Part shown: one piece after another, positions 1 through 9,081 of the stretch
How positions within the stretch are numbered: position 1 is the first letter of the stretch
Layout: each line of letters opens with the position of its first letter
Assembly: GCF_041080815.1 (NCBI RefSeq)
Contig: NZ_CP160205.1
Location: forward strand, 124,001 to 188,000
From: Mucilaginibacter yixingensis
Lineage (GTDB): Bacteria; Bacteroidota; Bacteroidia; Sphingobacteriales; Sphingobacteriaceae
Direction: 5' to 3'
Length of the DNA: 64,000 nucleotides
Notes under the pieces: model-generated
The model's database searches: none
What the model was told of the DNA's origin: nothing
The model's input: the letters and a program-made list of their open reading frames with translations, nothing else
Program-made: the position numbers and the translations under genes

Positions 1-47
1 CGTAAGGTTTTCACAGTAGGAAGATAGGGTTTTATAATTGTCTTTTT

Positions 48-112
48 GTCATTGCGAGGAACAAGAGGGGGCTTCGTGCTAGATCCGCTCCCGCGGCACT
101 GTTCGCAATGAC
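48..112. repeat. Dispersed GTCATTGCGAGG palindromic repeat, copy 1
   Basis: Begins GTCATTGCGAGGA and ends TTCGCAATGAC, so the two ends are inverted copies. About 65 bp, a short version of the family found at 9499, 17617, 35593, 37823 and 40715. It lies downstream of rlmN (minus strand). No coding capacity was seen in 1-250. Confidence 0.8.
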
Positions 113-148
113 AATGTTTTTAAATGATTGTAAGGGGGCCAAAAAGCA

Positions 149-173
149 GGAGCCACAAATATGTGGCTCTACG
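149..173. repeat. AGCCACA-AATA-TGTGGCT hairpin repeat, copy 1
   Basis: A 9-bp stem (AGAGCCACA/TGTGGCTCT type) around AATA, followed by ACG. The same hairpin recurs at 22813, 22861, 29255 and 33085, always between genes. Confidence 0.75.
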
Positions 174-250
174 AAAATATCTTATAATGCCCTTATGTTT
201 CCTGCGTGATTTTCAGCCCCCTCTCCCTCGGAGAGGGCGGGGGGAGAGGT

Positions 251-1303
251 CTACGCCTGCTCTTTAATAGCTAACTGCCCGCACGCGGCATCAATATCCT
301 TGCCACGGCTGCGGCGCACGTTGGTGATGATATTTTGCTTGCGCAGGTAAGCAGCAAAGGCCTCAATCTTATCCTCTTCGGCATTAATAAAGCTGGCGAA
401 GGAGATGGGGTTGTACTCAATAATATTCACCTTGCAGGGCAGGTGTTTACAGAAGCGGGCCAGCTCCATGGCATCCTGTATGTTGTCATTAAAGTCATTA
501 AAAACAATATACTCGTAGGTTACCGGGTTTTTGGTTTTGGCGTAGTAATATTTCAGCGCGTCGGCCAGGGCTTTGAGCGTGTTTTGCTCATTGATAGGCA
601 TAATGGTGTTCCGCTTCTGGTCGTTAGCCGCATGTAATGAAAGCGCCAGGTTAAACTTTACGTTATCATCACCCAGTTTCCGAATCATTTTGGCAATGCC
701 GGCGGTTGAAACCGTGATGCGCTTCGGCGCCATGTTCAGGCCTTCTTCTGAAGTGATTTTTTCGATAGACTTCATCATATTGGCGTAGTTGAGCAGCGGC
801 TCGCCCATGCCCATGTAAACGATGTTACTGAGCGGGATACCATAGTTTTCCACAGCCTGCTGATTGATCAGCACTACCTGGTCATAAATTTCATCGGGAT
901 TTAAGTTGCGTTTGCGCTCCATATAGCCCGTTGCACAAAATTTGCAGGTAAGGCTGCAGCCCACTTGAGAAGACACGCAAGCCGTCATACGCTCGGGTGT
1001 GGGAATTAAAACACCCTCAATCAGATGGCTATCGTGTAAAATAAAAGAATTTTTTATAGTTTTATCAGCACTAAACTGAGAGTTATGAATTTTTACGTTA
1101 TTGATGGTAAAAGTTTCATAAAGTTTAGTCCGAAGTTCTTTAGAAATATTGCTCATCTCATCGAAAGAAATGCATGATTTTTTCCAAAGCCACTCGTAAA
1201 CCTGCTTAGCACGAAAGGCTTTCTCGCCCATGGCAACAAACTGTTGTTGCAGCGCATCTAAGCTCAAGCTGCGGATATCTGTTTTACCTACTGTATTATT
1301 CAC
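251..1303 (-). CDS. rlmN: 23S rRNA (adenine2503-C2)-methyltransferase RlmN
   Basis: Radical SAM enzyme that methylates A2503 of 23S rRNA and A37 of some tRNAs. The 350-aa protein has the iron-sulfur motif CSLTCKFC (Cys116, Cys120, Cys123). Cys109 and Cys341 (in AACGQLA) match the two cysteines that E. coli RlmN uses to carry the methyl group. Length is normal for the family. The conserved N-terminal block TDIRSL begins at residue 8, so the start must lie upstream of it; the only usable codon is GTG at 1303. A TACCTTTG promoter element ends only 4 nt before this GTG, so the transcript is probably leaderless. Transcribed alone, divergent from the amidohydrolase gene. Confidence 0.96.
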   Translation of the reverse strand: MNNTVGKTDIRSLSLDALQQQFVAMGEKAFRAKQVYEWLWKKSCISFDEMSNISKELRTKLYETFTINNVKIHNSQFSADKTIKNSFILHDSHLIEGVLIPTPERMTACVSSQVGCSLTCKFCATGYMERKRNLNPDEIYDQVVLINQQAVENYGIPLSNIVYMGMGEPLLNYANMMKSIEKITSEEGLNMAPKRITVSTAGIAKMIRKLGDDNVKFNLALSLHAANDQKRNTIMPINEQNTLKALADALKYYYAKTKNPVTYEYIVFNDFNDNIQDAMELARFCKHLPCKVNIIEYNPISFASFINAEEDKIEAFAAYLRKQNIITNVRRSRGKDIDAACGQLAIKEQA

Positions 1304-1307
1304 AATA

Positions 1308-1315
1308 CAAAGGTA
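1308..1315 (-). promoter_or_regulatory. -7 promoter element of rlmN (TACCTTTG)
   Basis: Exact match to the Bacteroidota -7 consensus TAnnTTTG on the minus strand, four bases before the GTG start codon. I did not find a clear -33 TTG at the usual spacing. Confidence 0.6.
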
Positions 1316-1477
1316 CTCAATATTTTAAAAATCATTTTTTGAGAATGGTTTTTTGATTGTAAAATTAAAAAACAACAATCAAAGGTTAATTGTAGCTATC
1401 ATTGAAGTTAAAATATTTCATCGGATGGGTGCGAAATTTGAGGTGTTTCTGTTAAGGTGTGCCAAGTTTTATTTTAA

Positions 1478-2647
1478 ATGAAAAGTTTTAGAGCCGATTA
1501 CGTTTTCCCTGTTTGTGCCGATCCTGTTAAAAATGGAATAGTTACCGTTGATGACTTCGGTAAAATTGTCGCCATCAGCGACCAACCTTCAGACCACCAC
1601 AATCCTAATGCAGAGCACCTGCATGGCATCATTTGTCCCGGATTTGTGAACACCCATTGCCACCTCGAACTCTCGCACATGCAGGGTAAGGTAGAGAGGG
1701 GCACCGGGCTGGTTAATTTTATTAAAAATCTGCAAGCCCTGCGCAACAGCGAGCCCCGGGAAATTGAGGCCGCCGCCGCTGCTGCCGATGCTGCCATGTA
1801 TCAGCAAGGCATAGTTGCTGTTGGCGATATTTCTAATAGCACCATTACCGCGCCCATTAAAGCCCAGAGCAAGTTATACTATCATACGTTTGTAGAGGTC
1901 TTTAGCTTTACCCCCGCCCGTGCCGATGCCGCTTTTCAAAGCGCGCTGGAGATTGTGGAATATTTTAGACCGCTCCCGGCCTCAATTACGCCACATGCGC
2001 CATATTCGGTGTCGAAAGAGCTGTTCAGGATGATCAAAAATTATACCGATCAGCACCCTAACCTCATCAGTATGCATAACCAGGAATGCGACGACGAGAA
2101 CAAGTTTTTCCGCTATAAGCTGGGTGAGTTTGTATCGCTCTATGAGCACTTTGGTATTAATATCGACTTTTTTAAACCGCAGGCCCGCAACTCTATCCAG
2201 AGTGTGTTGCCCTTGCTCTCTAATAAACAGCCCGTCTTATTAGTGCATAACACCTGCACTAATCTGAAAGATATTTACTTCATCAAACGCTTCGACCGTA
2301 AAATTAACTGGTGCTTTTGCCCCAATGCCAACCTGTATATAGAAGGCAAGCTGCCAAAAGTAGACTTGTTTGCCGATCAGGGTTTTAATATTACGCTGGG
2401 GACCGACAGCCTGGCCTCAAACCACACGCTGTCTATACTGGATGAAATGCTGGTGCTGCAAAGCAATTTTCCTAAGCTAGACCTGAGCCGCCTGCTGGAA
2501 TGGGGGACGCTGAATGGTGCTCAGTTTTTGGGTATCGACAACAAGTACGGAAGTATACAAGCCGGCAAAACCCCTGGATTAAACCTGATTACCGGACTGG
2601 ATGGCCTGCGCCTGACGGGTAACTCGCAGGTAAAGAGGCTGGTGTAG
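1478..2647 (+). CDS. Amidohydrolase family protein, aminofutalosine deaminase/TRZ-ATZ type
   Basis: Metal-dependent deaminase or hydrolase of the amidohydrolase superfamily, 389 aa. Visible metal-site motifs are NTHCHLE (His60, His62), ITPHAPYS, SMHNQE and LGTDSLASN (catalytic Asp); the C-terminal GxIQAGKTPGLNL segment is typical of the cytosine deaminase/TRZ-ATZ branch. Bacteroidota using the futalosine route to menaquinone carry a related aminofutalosine deaminase, but no other mqn gene is in the window, so the substrate is not settled. A strong bidirectional terminator follows at 2723. Single gene, promoter presumably in the 170-bp gap shared with rlmN. Confidence 0.85.
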   Translation: MKSFRADYVFPVCADPVKNGIVTVDDFGKIVAISDQPSDHHNPNAEHLHGIICPGFVNTHCHLELSHMQGKVERGTGLVNFIKNLQALRNSEPREIEAAAAAADAAMYQQGIVAVGDISNSTITAPIKAQSKLYYHTFVEVFSFTPARADAAFQSALEIVEYFRPLPASITPHAPYSVSKELFRMIKNYTDQHPNLISMHNQECDDENKFFRYKLGEFVSLYEHFGINIDFFKPQARNSIQSVLPLLSNKQPVLLVHNTCTNLKDIYFIKRFDRKINWCFCPNANLYIEGKLPKVDLFADQGFNITLGTDSLASNHTLSILDEMLVLQSNFPKLDLSRLLEWGTLNGAQFLGIDNKYGSIQAGKTPGLNLITGLDGLRLTGNSQVKRLV

Positions 2648-2671
2648 CCCCCTAACCCCCTGAAGGGGGGA

Positions 2672-2804
2672 CCTATTTCGGATTTCGGATGTTCCATTTC
2701 GGATTTAGTAAGTAATTGAAATAATAAAGCCGCTCTGTTTCAGAACGGCTTTATTTATTTTTAATCACTAAATCCGAAATTGAAAACTCGAAATCCGAAA
2801 TCAC
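2672..2804. repeat. Inverted AAATCCGAAAT repeat element enclosing a terminator
   Basis: The left arm (2672-2710) reads TTTCGGATTTCGGAT and then ATTTCGGATTTAG; the right arm (2768-2804) is its inverted copy, with CTAAATCCGAAATTG and CGAAATCCGAAATC. The rho-independent terminator at 2723-2755 sits in the centre. Half-copies of the same motif are at 5088, 20459 and 22066. Confidence 0.75.
2723..2755. terminator. Bidirectional terminator between amidohydrolase and DivIC-like genes
   Basis: AATAAAGCCG and CGGCTTTATT form a 10-bp stem, extended by TCTG/CAGA around TTT, with U-rich tails on both strands. It can end both convergent genes. Confidence 0.85.
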
Positions 2805-3124
2805 GGCGCTTTCTTCTCTCTCACCACCAAAAACACATCCTCATTTGGTTTTTTCATGAGGTATTTTTCGCGGGCAAATTTTTCGAGTTCTTCTTTGCTT
2901 GAGCTGAGTTCGTTCAGTTCGGTAGTAACGTCTGTAGTTTCTTTCTGGTAAAAATCGCGCTCCTGCTCCAGTTTACTCAATTGCTGGCGGTACTGGTATT
3001 GAGAGAACAGGTCATTGCGGTCAAAAAAGATCATCCACACCAGAAAAGTTGCGCTGATGAGGAAGTATTTATTCTTAAAAAGCCCAATGAGGCGCTGCAT
3101 ATTTAATAACCGGTTAAAATTCAT
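2801..3124 (-). CDS. Septum formation initiator, FtsB/DivIC family
   Basis: Small bitopic division protein of 107 aa. After a short basic N-terminus there is one membrane segment (about residues 21-34), followed by a long coiled coil rich in E, Q and K and a C-terminal EKYLMKKPNEDVFLVV block, the layout of FtsB/DivIC. In other bacteria these proteins form a complex with FtsL and FtsQ/DivIB at the septum. A second ATG 8 codons downstream (MQRLIGLF) could also start the protein. Upstream is a CATATTTG sequence one base off the -7 consensus. Single gene here, not next to other division genes. Confidence 0.88.
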   Translation of the reverse strand: MNFNRLLNMQRLIGLFKNKYFLISATFLVWMIFFDRNDLFSQYQYRQQLSKLEQERDFYQKETTDVTTELNELSSSKEELEKFAREKYLMKKPNEDVFLVVREKKAP

Positions 3125-3213
3125 CTAAATTTAGTTAACAGATTTTACGGATGCAAATATGGTTATTAACTTTTCAACATGGTGCGGCTTTGTGGTGTTG
3201 ATTGGTTAATTGG

Positions 3214-3244
3214 TTGATTAGTTGAGTGGTTAAGTTTACTTTTG
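3214..3244 (+). promoter_or_regulatory. Promoter of the DUF2625 gene
   Basis: TTG at 3214-3216 and TACTTTTG at 3237-3244, 20 bp apart, an exact Bacteroidota-type promoter. The ATG at 3249 begins four bases after the -7 element, so the mRNA is probably leaderless. Confidence 0.65.
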
Positions 3245-3248
3245 AATA

Positions 3249-3992
3249 ATGAAAAACCTGATCTTGTCGCTGTATCTGTTATTGTGCGTTACAATACCGT
3301 GCATGGCCCAAAATAAAATGAGACCATTAGCAGAATTGATTAACATTGAAGACCCGGCGTGGCCATTGGTTAAAGGTTGGATTGACAGCGCAAAAAATAA
3401 AGTACAGGTTTTACCACGTGATACCGCTAAAGCAGATGATGCTTTGCTGAAAACACAAGTTACCACACGGTCGCCAATGGGGGCAATTGTTTATGAAACT
3501 GGCGGCTTGCTGATTGATGGCGGCTGGATCAGGATACTGGGCTCGGGCAGTTCAGGGCTTAATCGTTCGCTACCCTATTGGAATAAAGGAAAAACCATCA
3601 AAGAATGGGGCGATGTCTCGCCATACTGGCTAATAGCAGACGATGCCGTTGGGGGCTTTTTTGCTATAAACGGTGGGGGATTGGGTGCTGATGCCGGCAA
3701 AGTCTATTACCTGGCGCCAGATACGCTGGAGTGGGAGTCGCTTGGCCTTTCTTATTCCGATTTCCTGATGTTTTGCTTTAGCGGAAACCTGCAGGCATTT
3801 TATAAAACCATACGATGGAAAAGCTGGCAAAATGATCTGATACAGTTGAAAAGCGATCAGGCGTTTAGTTTTTATCCGTATTTATGGACATCTGAAGGCA
3901 AAGATATTGAAAAGGACAGTCGGAAGCCGGTGCCGGTAGAGGAGATATTTACTTTTACTGCAGATAGCCGAAAGCAGATGGGAATAAGATAG
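3249..3992 (+). CDS. DUF2625 family protein, exported
   Basis: A 247-aa protein with a signal peptide (MKNLILSLYLLLCVTIPCMAQ, cleavage near residue 21). The rest matches the DUF2625 pattern: MRPLAELI at the start, the glycine-rich DGGWIRILGSG core and the GGFFAINGG block. Biochemical function is unknown to me. Export is odd because most DUF2625 proteins I know of lack a signal peptide. The promoter directly abuts the start codon. Neighbours (septum protein, rpmH) do not suggest a role. Confidence 0.8.
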   Translation: MKNLILSLYLLLCVTIPCMAQNKMRPLAELINIEDPAWPLVKGWIDSAKNKVQVLPRDTAKADDALLKTQVTTRSPMGAIVYETGGLLIDGGWIRILGSGSSGLNRSLPYWNKGKTIKEWGDVSPYWLIADDAVGGFFAINGGGLGADAGKVYYLAPDTLEWESLGLSYSDFLMFCFSGNLQAFYKTIRWKSWQNDLIQLKSDQAFSFYPYLWTSEGKDIEKDSRKPVPVEEIFTFTADSRKQMGIR

Positions 3993-4109
3993 ATGTTGCT
4001 TCCTGTTCGTTGTGGTGAGCAGCTCATCGCAAAACCCGGTAGTAAACAAATCTGTTCTACAATATCACCCGGCCCTCTCACAAGAAAATTATTAATTCTC
4101 AAAAAAAAA

Positions 4110-4140
4110 TTGACACTTATAAATAAAACCACTACATTTG
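4110..4140 (+). promoter_or_regulatory. Promoter of rpmH-rnpA-yidD
   Basis: TTG at 4110-4112 and TACATTTG at 4133-4140, 20 bp apart, inside an A-rich upstream tract. The leader to rpmH is about 35 nt. Confidence 0.75.
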
Positions 4141-4180
4141 CACTCCTGTTTTTAAAGGGAACGAATACAATAATATAGTC

Positions 4181-4339
4181 ATGAAAAGAACGTTTCAGCC
4201 ATCTCAGCGTAAAAGAAGAAATAAGCACGGTTTCCGTGAGCGTATGGCCTCTGCCAACGGCAGAAGAGTTTTAGCCGCAAGAAGAGCTAAAGGCAGAAAA
4301 AAATTAACAGTATCAGACGAGCGTCGTCACAAAGCATAA
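4181..4339 (+). CDS. rpmH: 50S ribosomal protein L34
   Basis: A 52-aa very basic protein starting [18 protein letters not shown] and ending DERRHKA, the classic L34 sequence. It binds 23S rRNA in the large subunit. It heads the conserved rpmH-rnpA-yidD cluster and has a strong promoter directly upstream. The gene is short and easily missed by ORF callers with a length cutoff. Confidence 0.98.
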   Translation: MKRTFQPSQRKRRNKHGFRERMASANGRRVLAARRAKGRKKLTVSDERRHKA

Positions 4340-4413
4340 TACCGGTTGCCGGCTCCGGTAAACGGGGTTTAGTTTTGGTCCGGTTGCTGTAGCTTCCGGT
4401 CACATCAGGCAAT

Positions 4414-4797
4414 ATGTATACTTTCAAAAAAGAAGAACGGTTATGTAATAAGAGGCTCATTGATGGGCTTTTTCATAACGGTTCTTCTTTTTTATGCTAT
4501 CCCTACAAAGTCTCGTGGCAGTTAGTTACTGCCGGTGCTGTGCCTGCGCAGATAGTTTTTTCTGTGGGCAAAAAGCGCTTTAAACGAGCTGTTATTCGCA
4601 ATCTCATCAAGCGCCGCCTGCGCGAGGCATACCGCCTGCACAAACAACAACACCTTTATGATCATTTAACGGCTCAGGGTAAGAGCCTGATTCTGTCTGT
4701 TGGCTACGTAGGCAAACAGGTAGAAGCTTATGCCTTTATAGAGACTAAAATGATCAAGATGCTCAATCAGCTTAACGAGCAAGTGGCCAAACAATGA
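4414..4797 (+). CDS. rnpA: Ribonuclease P protein component
   Basis: Protein cofactor of RNase P, which removes 5' leaders from precursor tRNAs. The 127-aa product has the early KEERL motif and the family RNA-binding signature with [20 protein letters not shown] and LREAYR (about residues 50-75). It lies 74 nt after rpmH and overlaps yidD by ATGA (4 nt), consistent with one operon. The RNase P RNA gene is not in the window. Confidence 0.96.
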   Translation: MYTFKKEERLCNKRLIDGLFHNGSSFLCYPYKVSWQLVTAGAVPAQIVFSVGKKRFKRAVIRNLIKRRLREAYRLHKQQHLYDHLTAQGKSLILSVGYVGKQVEAYAFIETKMIKMLNQLNEQVAKQ

Positions 4798-5036
4798 AAT
4801 GGCTGCTGCAAATATTGAAAAGCCTGATTGGCGCTATCTTTTTGCTGCTGATAAAAATATACCAGTATTTCCTGTCGCCTTTGTTAGGGGTATCGTGTCG
4901 CTACACGCCTTCTTGCTCGCAATATGGCGTTGAAGCCATAAAAAAATATGGTGCCTTTAAAGGCGGATGGTTAACTTTGAAACGCATTGCGCGCTGCAAC
5001 CCCTGGGGCGGCCACGGGCATGATCCTGTGCCCTGA
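4794..5036 (+). CDS. yidD: Membrane protein insertion efficiency factor YidD
   Basis: An 80-aa protein with a hydrophobic N-terminus and the family signature [20 protein letters not shown], followed by [13 protein letters not shown]. YidD helps YidC insert inner membrane proteins. The start codon overlaps the rnpA stop. yidC itself is not next door, unlike in many bacteria. Confidence 0.95.
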   Translation: MKWLLQILKSLIGAIFLLLIKIYQYFLSPLLGVSCRYTPSCSQYGVEAIKKYGAFKGGWLTLKRIARCNPWGGHGHDPVP

Positions 5037-5087
5037 ATTATGCGGCCCAGCAAAGTTTTGATTTTATCAGCCGTGAGTATATCTCTG

Positions 5088-5128
5088 CTTTATAAATCCA
5101 AAATTGAACATCCGATATCCGAAATATA
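5088..5128 (+). repeat. AAATCCGAAAT-type repeat, half copy before tsaB
   Basis: TAAATCCAAAATTGAACATC and then CGATATCCGAAATAT resemble one arm of the element at 2672-2804. It ends directly at the tsaB start codon, so it supplies the whole 5' leader of that gene. Confidence 0.55.
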
Positions 5129-5818
5129 ATGAGCCTGATACTGCAAATAGAAACCGCTACCGCATCGTGCTCCGTAGCCTTATCGCAAAACGGAAATGTA
5201 ATTGCGCTGAAAGAGCTGAACGAGCGTAACGTCCATGCCGAAGTAATCACCTTGTTTATTGAGGAAGTGTTAAAAGCTGCCGGCTTTACCTATGCGCAGC
5301 TGGATGCAGTGGCTGTGAGTAGTGGTCCGGGATCATATACCGGTTTGCGTATTGGCGTATCTACCGCCAAAGGATTATGCTATGCGCTGGATAAGTCATT
5401 AATTGCTGTAGAAACGCTGGAAGCGATGACCGATGGCATGATTGCCCAGTCGGGCGATAGTATTGCTGCCGGCACACTTTTCTGCCCAATGATTGATGCC
5501 CGCCGCATGGAGGTTTATACCGCTGTGTTTAATGCATCTGGCGAGCGGGTAAAAGCTACTGCGGCCGAGATTATTGATGGTGATAGTTTTGCAGATTTGC
5601 TGGAGCAACAGCAGATTGTATTTTTTGGCGATGGTGCTGCCAAATGCCGGGAAGCCATTACTCACCCTAACGCAATTTTTGTAGACGATTTTGTTAACTC
5701 TGCCGCTCATCTTTCCAAGCGGGCGCTACAGAAGTTAAACAACAAAAGTTTTGAGGATGTGGCTTACTTTGAGCCTTTTTACCTCAAGGATTTTATTGCC
5801 GGCAAAAAGCAACCTTAA
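5129..5818 (+). CDS. tsaB: tRNA t6A37 threonylcarbamoyladenosine synthesis protein TsaB
   Basis: A 229-aa ASKHA-fold protein with ILQIETATASCSVAL at the N-terminus and SSGPGSYTGLRIGVSTAKGL around residue 70. TsaB is the scaffold that activates TsaD in forming t6A on ANN-decoding tRNAs. The C-terminus has the YFEPFYLKDF block common in Bacteroidota TsaB. Length is usual for the family. Its stop codon overlaps that of the convergent downstream gene through the sequence TTAA. Confidence 0.95.
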   Translation: MSLILQIETATASCSVALSQNGNVIALKELNERNVHAEVITLFIEEVLKAAGFTYAQLDAVAVSSGPGSYTGLRIGVSTAKGLCYALDKSLIAVETLEAMTDGMIAQSGDSIAAGTLFCPMIDARRMEVYTAVFNASGERVKATAAEIIDGDSFADLLEQQQIVFFGDGAAKCREAITHPNAIFVDDFVNSAAHLSKRALQKLNNKSFEDVAYFEPFYLKDFIAGKKQP

Positions 5819-7254
5819 TAACTTCTATTAGACTTAAAGAAGCGCGACCACAGGCGACCCAAAAAGCCCTGCTCGCCCATTGGGATGTGGCTGGCGTTCA
5901 TAGGGTGCTCTATTATGCCGCCAAATTTGAGCGAGAAACCCAAGAAGAAGTCGGCAGTGGTTGAATTGCTCATTTTATCAATCTGTCCCTGATTTTGGTT
6001 AATAAGGCCACGTAATGTGCTGGCTGTTCCCAGCATCCGCTCGCTGCCGATAAAGAATTCGGCGTTGGGCGATTTAATCATCAGCTGTCCACCTAGGTTA
6101 AACAATTTCAAATCGTTATAAGAAGCGCTAATGGTGCCAATGAACTTGCGGTATTGGAAGTGGTTAACAAGCACGCCGGTAAAATCATTATAGTTTAAAC
6201 TTTTTGACAGGATAATGTTTGGCGTAATCTTAAACTGTTTATCATAAGATGGCCAATAGCTTTTAGACGCGCTGAACTCTGCCTTAGCATCGGTTGATGT
6301 GGTGAATGAGCCGCGGCCAACACCCTGTTGTAATAAAGAATTGGCAGTATTGTAAAAATTGTCCTCGCGGTTTGGTCCTGAAAGCTCGCTTACCACGCCG
6401 GTATTATCTACATGTCCCACTTGCGATTTGGCATTCCAGTGTATAAAGCCCAGATCTTTAATACTCCATTGTAAATTTACTGCGCTTGGCGTGTGGTAAG
6501 TGGCACCAATAGTAATGGATGCGCCAGGGTTTTTAAATGTAGGCAATATATCATGCTCTGTAAATGTGCCCGGCTCAAAGCTGTTGCGATAATAGCCCGC
6601 CATGCTGATAAAGGCCTGATCGCTGGATTTGTCAAAGGTTACATGTGAGTTGAGGATGTTGGCCTGCGTGTATGCTATACCCAACAAGCCGGCTACTTTA
6701 AAACCCAGTGCAAAAGTTTTGGTGACATCCTCGCGGTAGGTAAAACCTATTTGGTGATAAGCCTGGTAGCTAAAGCTGGAGTTGAGCAAACCGTTATAAT
6801 CGGTACCCTTGTACACGGTGTAGTCATCCATGATCTGCACAATATCGTCTTTAAATATCCCCCGGCCTTCGCCACGGCTTTGTGCAAAAAAGCCAAGCTC
6901 CTGGTTGCCATCTAAACTGGTGTATAGCTTAAACATTACAGAGTAGGCATTAGAGTATGCATACATGCGGTTGTAGCTATTTTGCGTCGGTTTCATGCTG
7001 CCTTCGTCATAATGGCCTAGAAAGGCACGACTTCTCAGCGCTGTTTGTACATTGCCGGTAAGGGTAACATTGGTTTGGAACGTAGGTAAAAAAAGATTGA
7101 AAGCAGCTTTGCGGCTAGAATCTGGTATAAAAGCCCTTTGGGCCGGGTTTTCGAACGAATCGTATAACGAGCCCGTATTAAATTGCGAATACTGCTGTGC
7201 AAAAAGACGGGCGCCGATGGTTAGTAGTAGTAAAACAAGTATAAATTTCTTCAT
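5815..7254 (-). CDS. DUF5723 family outer membrane beta-barrel protein
   Basis: A 479-aa exported protein with a signal peptide ending LFAQQ. The first mature segment, QFNTGSLYDSFENPAQRAF, is characteristic of DUF5723, a Bacteroidota outer membrane barrel family. Many short alternating hydrophobic stretches and aromatic-rich strand ends fit a barrel. Function unknown. Transcribed alone, convergent with tsaB. Confidence 0.8.
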   Translation of the reverse strand: MKKFILVLLLLTIGARLFAQQYSQFNTGSLYDSFENPAQRAFIPDSSRKAAFNLFLPTFQTNVTLTGNVQTALRSRAFLGHYDEGSMKPTQNSYNRMYAYSNAYSVMFKLYTSLDGNQELGFFAQSRGEGRGIFKDDIVQIMDDYTVYKGTDYNGLLNSSFSYQAYHQIGFTYREDVTKTFALGFKVAGLLGIAYTQANILNSHVTFDKSSDQAFISMAGYYRNSFEPGTFTEHDILPTFKNPGASITIGATYHTPSAVNLQWSIKDLGFIHWNAKSQVGHVDNTGVVSELSGPNREDNFYNTANSLLQQGVGRGSFTTSTDAKAEFSASKSYWPSYDKQFKITPNIILSKSLNYNDFTGVLVNHFQYRKFIGTISASYNDLKLFNLGGQLMIKSPNAEFFIGSERMLGTASTLRGLINQNQGQIDKMSNSTTADFFLGFSLKFGGIIEHPMNASHIPMGEQGFLGRLWSRFFKSNRSY

Positions 7255-7404
7255 CCCGCTCTTTTAATCCGGTATTTGATAGTAAGTGTGATAACGCTTA
7301 AATATATTATTTAAGGCTGATGTAACGTAATGTATCCTAACATTAAATTGCTCTACTTTTAACGCAATAATACTGCCAAGTGTTATGACCATGCAACAAA
7401 ATGT

Positions 7405-8994
7405 TTAGTTATCATTGCCGGTGGTATCAACTTTGTTTAGGCGCATATAAAAGTTGGTGTAAAAGTTACCCTCTGTTGCACTAAATTGATAAGAGAGCCC
7501 GTAAAATTGTCCCCATTTCTTTTTGTCAGGATCAACGTCATCTTTAAACGCGGGCTTCAAATCGCGCTTAAGGATGGGGAACATATTTTTAAACTGTAGA
7601 AAGAAGGCTACATTGCTGCGCTCAGGCAGGTGGCTGTCAAACTCGTTATAGGCCTGCGTTTTAGTAATCAGTTTCTGATTCTCATAGCTGTCTTTATAAC
7701 TATGCAGTTCTTTCTCGCTATTGGCCAGAATGAGATAGTTATTCAGAATCATGAAGTATGGTTTCTTCAGCAGGCTAAAAGCATCACCTAGTAAATAAAA
7801 TGGCAGTTTCTCGTATTTAAACTGGCCGATATCATCCGTTACCATGTTACTCACATTTACCAGTAGCGGGCGCAGGGCCGAGCCGTCTTTCATCATAATG
7901 ATACCATAGCGTTCATCATAGCGGGTCACCACAACGCCAAATTCATTGCCCATCAGCGCGTGGAACTCGGTGTTGATCTGCACGCCGGTTTCGTTTTTTA
8001 TTTTGGTGTAGGCGTCGTCCTCTTCCTGCCCAATGCCTGCTTTCTGCTGAAAATCTGTGAGGCTGCCAATAAAATGTTTGGGGTTTGAAACGGCGAAGGC
8101 AGTGGCGTATGCCGTGGTAGACGGATATACATCTGCCAGATGGGTGTCTACCGGTTGCTGGTCTTTAAACAGGGTGAGGTAACTGCTGGCATTGGGCGCC
8201 AGGTTGCTATAGCCGTTAAACATCAGCGCATCGGTTTTATAATTGAGCGTTAGCGTTGCCATGGCCGGCATCATTCTAAAACTTCTGAAAATACCGGTGT
8301 TGGGTTCATCAAATAACTGGTCAAACAATGGGGTGAGCTGCGCATAGTTTACATAAAGGTTGGCCAGCGAGTTGTGGTTCTGCCTGTCGGGAATCAGCAC
8401 AAAATCCTGGCTGCCTTTCTGGGGCTTCCAGGCGGCGCTTTGTTGTGCCAGCTCTTTTGAGAAGCTGCCCGAGAGAATATGCTGCCCGGCATCGGCCACG
8501 TAAAAATGTTTTTTTAGGCTGATGAGATAGATGTCGTAAAAATCAACCCCGTTTTCGGTGGATTTTTTGGTGCTGAGCGTTCGGTTATTTAATCCTGTCA
8601 GCAGGTCACTAAGGTCGCCTTGGGGAGTGTGCTTAGCAGCAACGGTAATCAAGAAGTTTACGCTATCGCCCTTTTGTCCGTGCACGGATAGAAAGACGTG
8701 CTGCTGATCAAAAAAAGGCTTGAGTGAAGGGTATTGCAGCACATTATTGCATAGCGCGTTGAGGCTTTGGATCTTTGACTTGCCTACCACGGCATCAAAC
8801 ACCGGATTATCGGCAAACAGATCATAAAAACCCTTATCGTTATCAAACTCAAAAACCAGCGCGGCAGTGTTGGGGATGGCCTGCATCAGCTGACCGGTAG
8901 TGCCGCCATTGGCGTTCAATTGTTTAAAATAAGCAACGGTAATGGCCACCACAATGGCCAGCAAAATGATGGTTCCGGCTATTAATCTCTTCAT
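7405..8994 (-). CDS. Membrane-anchored protein of unknown function (DUF3352-like)
   Basis: A 529-aa protein with one N-terminal membrane segment (about residues 3-22) and a large extracytoplasmic domain. I start it at ATG 8994 (MKRLIAGTII): the in-frame TTG at 9012 lies inside the promoter's -7 element. The pattern PNTAALVFEFDN near the N-terminus and the repeated self-similar halves recall DUF3352-type proteins, but I only suggest this. No catalytic motif seen. Monocistronic and divergent from the DUF423 gene. Confidence 0.7.
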   Translation of the reverse strand: MKRLIAGTIILLAIVVAITVAYFKQLNANGGTTGQLMQAIPNTAALVFEFDNDKGFYDLFADNPVFDAVVGKSKIQSLNALCNNVLQYPSLKPFFDQQHVFLSVHGQKGDSVNFLITVAAKHTPQGDLSDLLTGLNNRTLSTKKSTENGVDFYDIYLISLKKHFYVADAGQHILSGSFSKELAQQSAAWKPQKGSQDFVLIPDRQNHNSLANLYVNYAQLTPLFDQLFDEPNTGIFRSFRMMPAMATLTLNYKTDALMFNGYSNLAPNASSYLTLFKDQQPVDTHLADVYPSTTAYATAFAVSNPKHFIGSLTDFQQKAGIGQEEDDAYTKIKNETGVQINTEFHALMGNEFGVVVTRYDERYGIIMMKDGSALRPLLVNVSNMVTDDIGQFKYEKLPFYLLGDAFSLLKKPYFMILNNYLILANSEKELHSYKDSYENQKLITKTQAYNEFDSHLPERSNVAFFLQFKNMFPILKRDLKPAFKDDVDPDKKKWGQFYGLSYQFSATEGNFYTNFYMRLNKVDTTGNDN

Positions 8995-9009
8995 TCTTGA
9001 GTTATCATT

Positions 9010-9017
9010 CAAAGGTA
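9010..9017 (-). promoter_or_regulatory. -7 promoter element (TACCTTTG) of the 7405-8994 gene
   Basis: Exact TAnnTTTG on the minus strand, 15 nt before the ATG at 8994. It argues against the upstream TTG start at 9012. Confidence 0.6.
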
Positions 9018-9081
9018 GATTTTTAACGGCTATGGTTAAAGTAATACTTGCAATTGGTACTTTAGCTTTTTATACCTGCAC

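Noticed and set aside
4181-5036. rpmH-rnpA-yidD as a mark of the replication origin
   Set aside because: In many bacteria this cluster is near oriC, but no dnaA, DnaA-box cluster or AT-rich origin region was seen.
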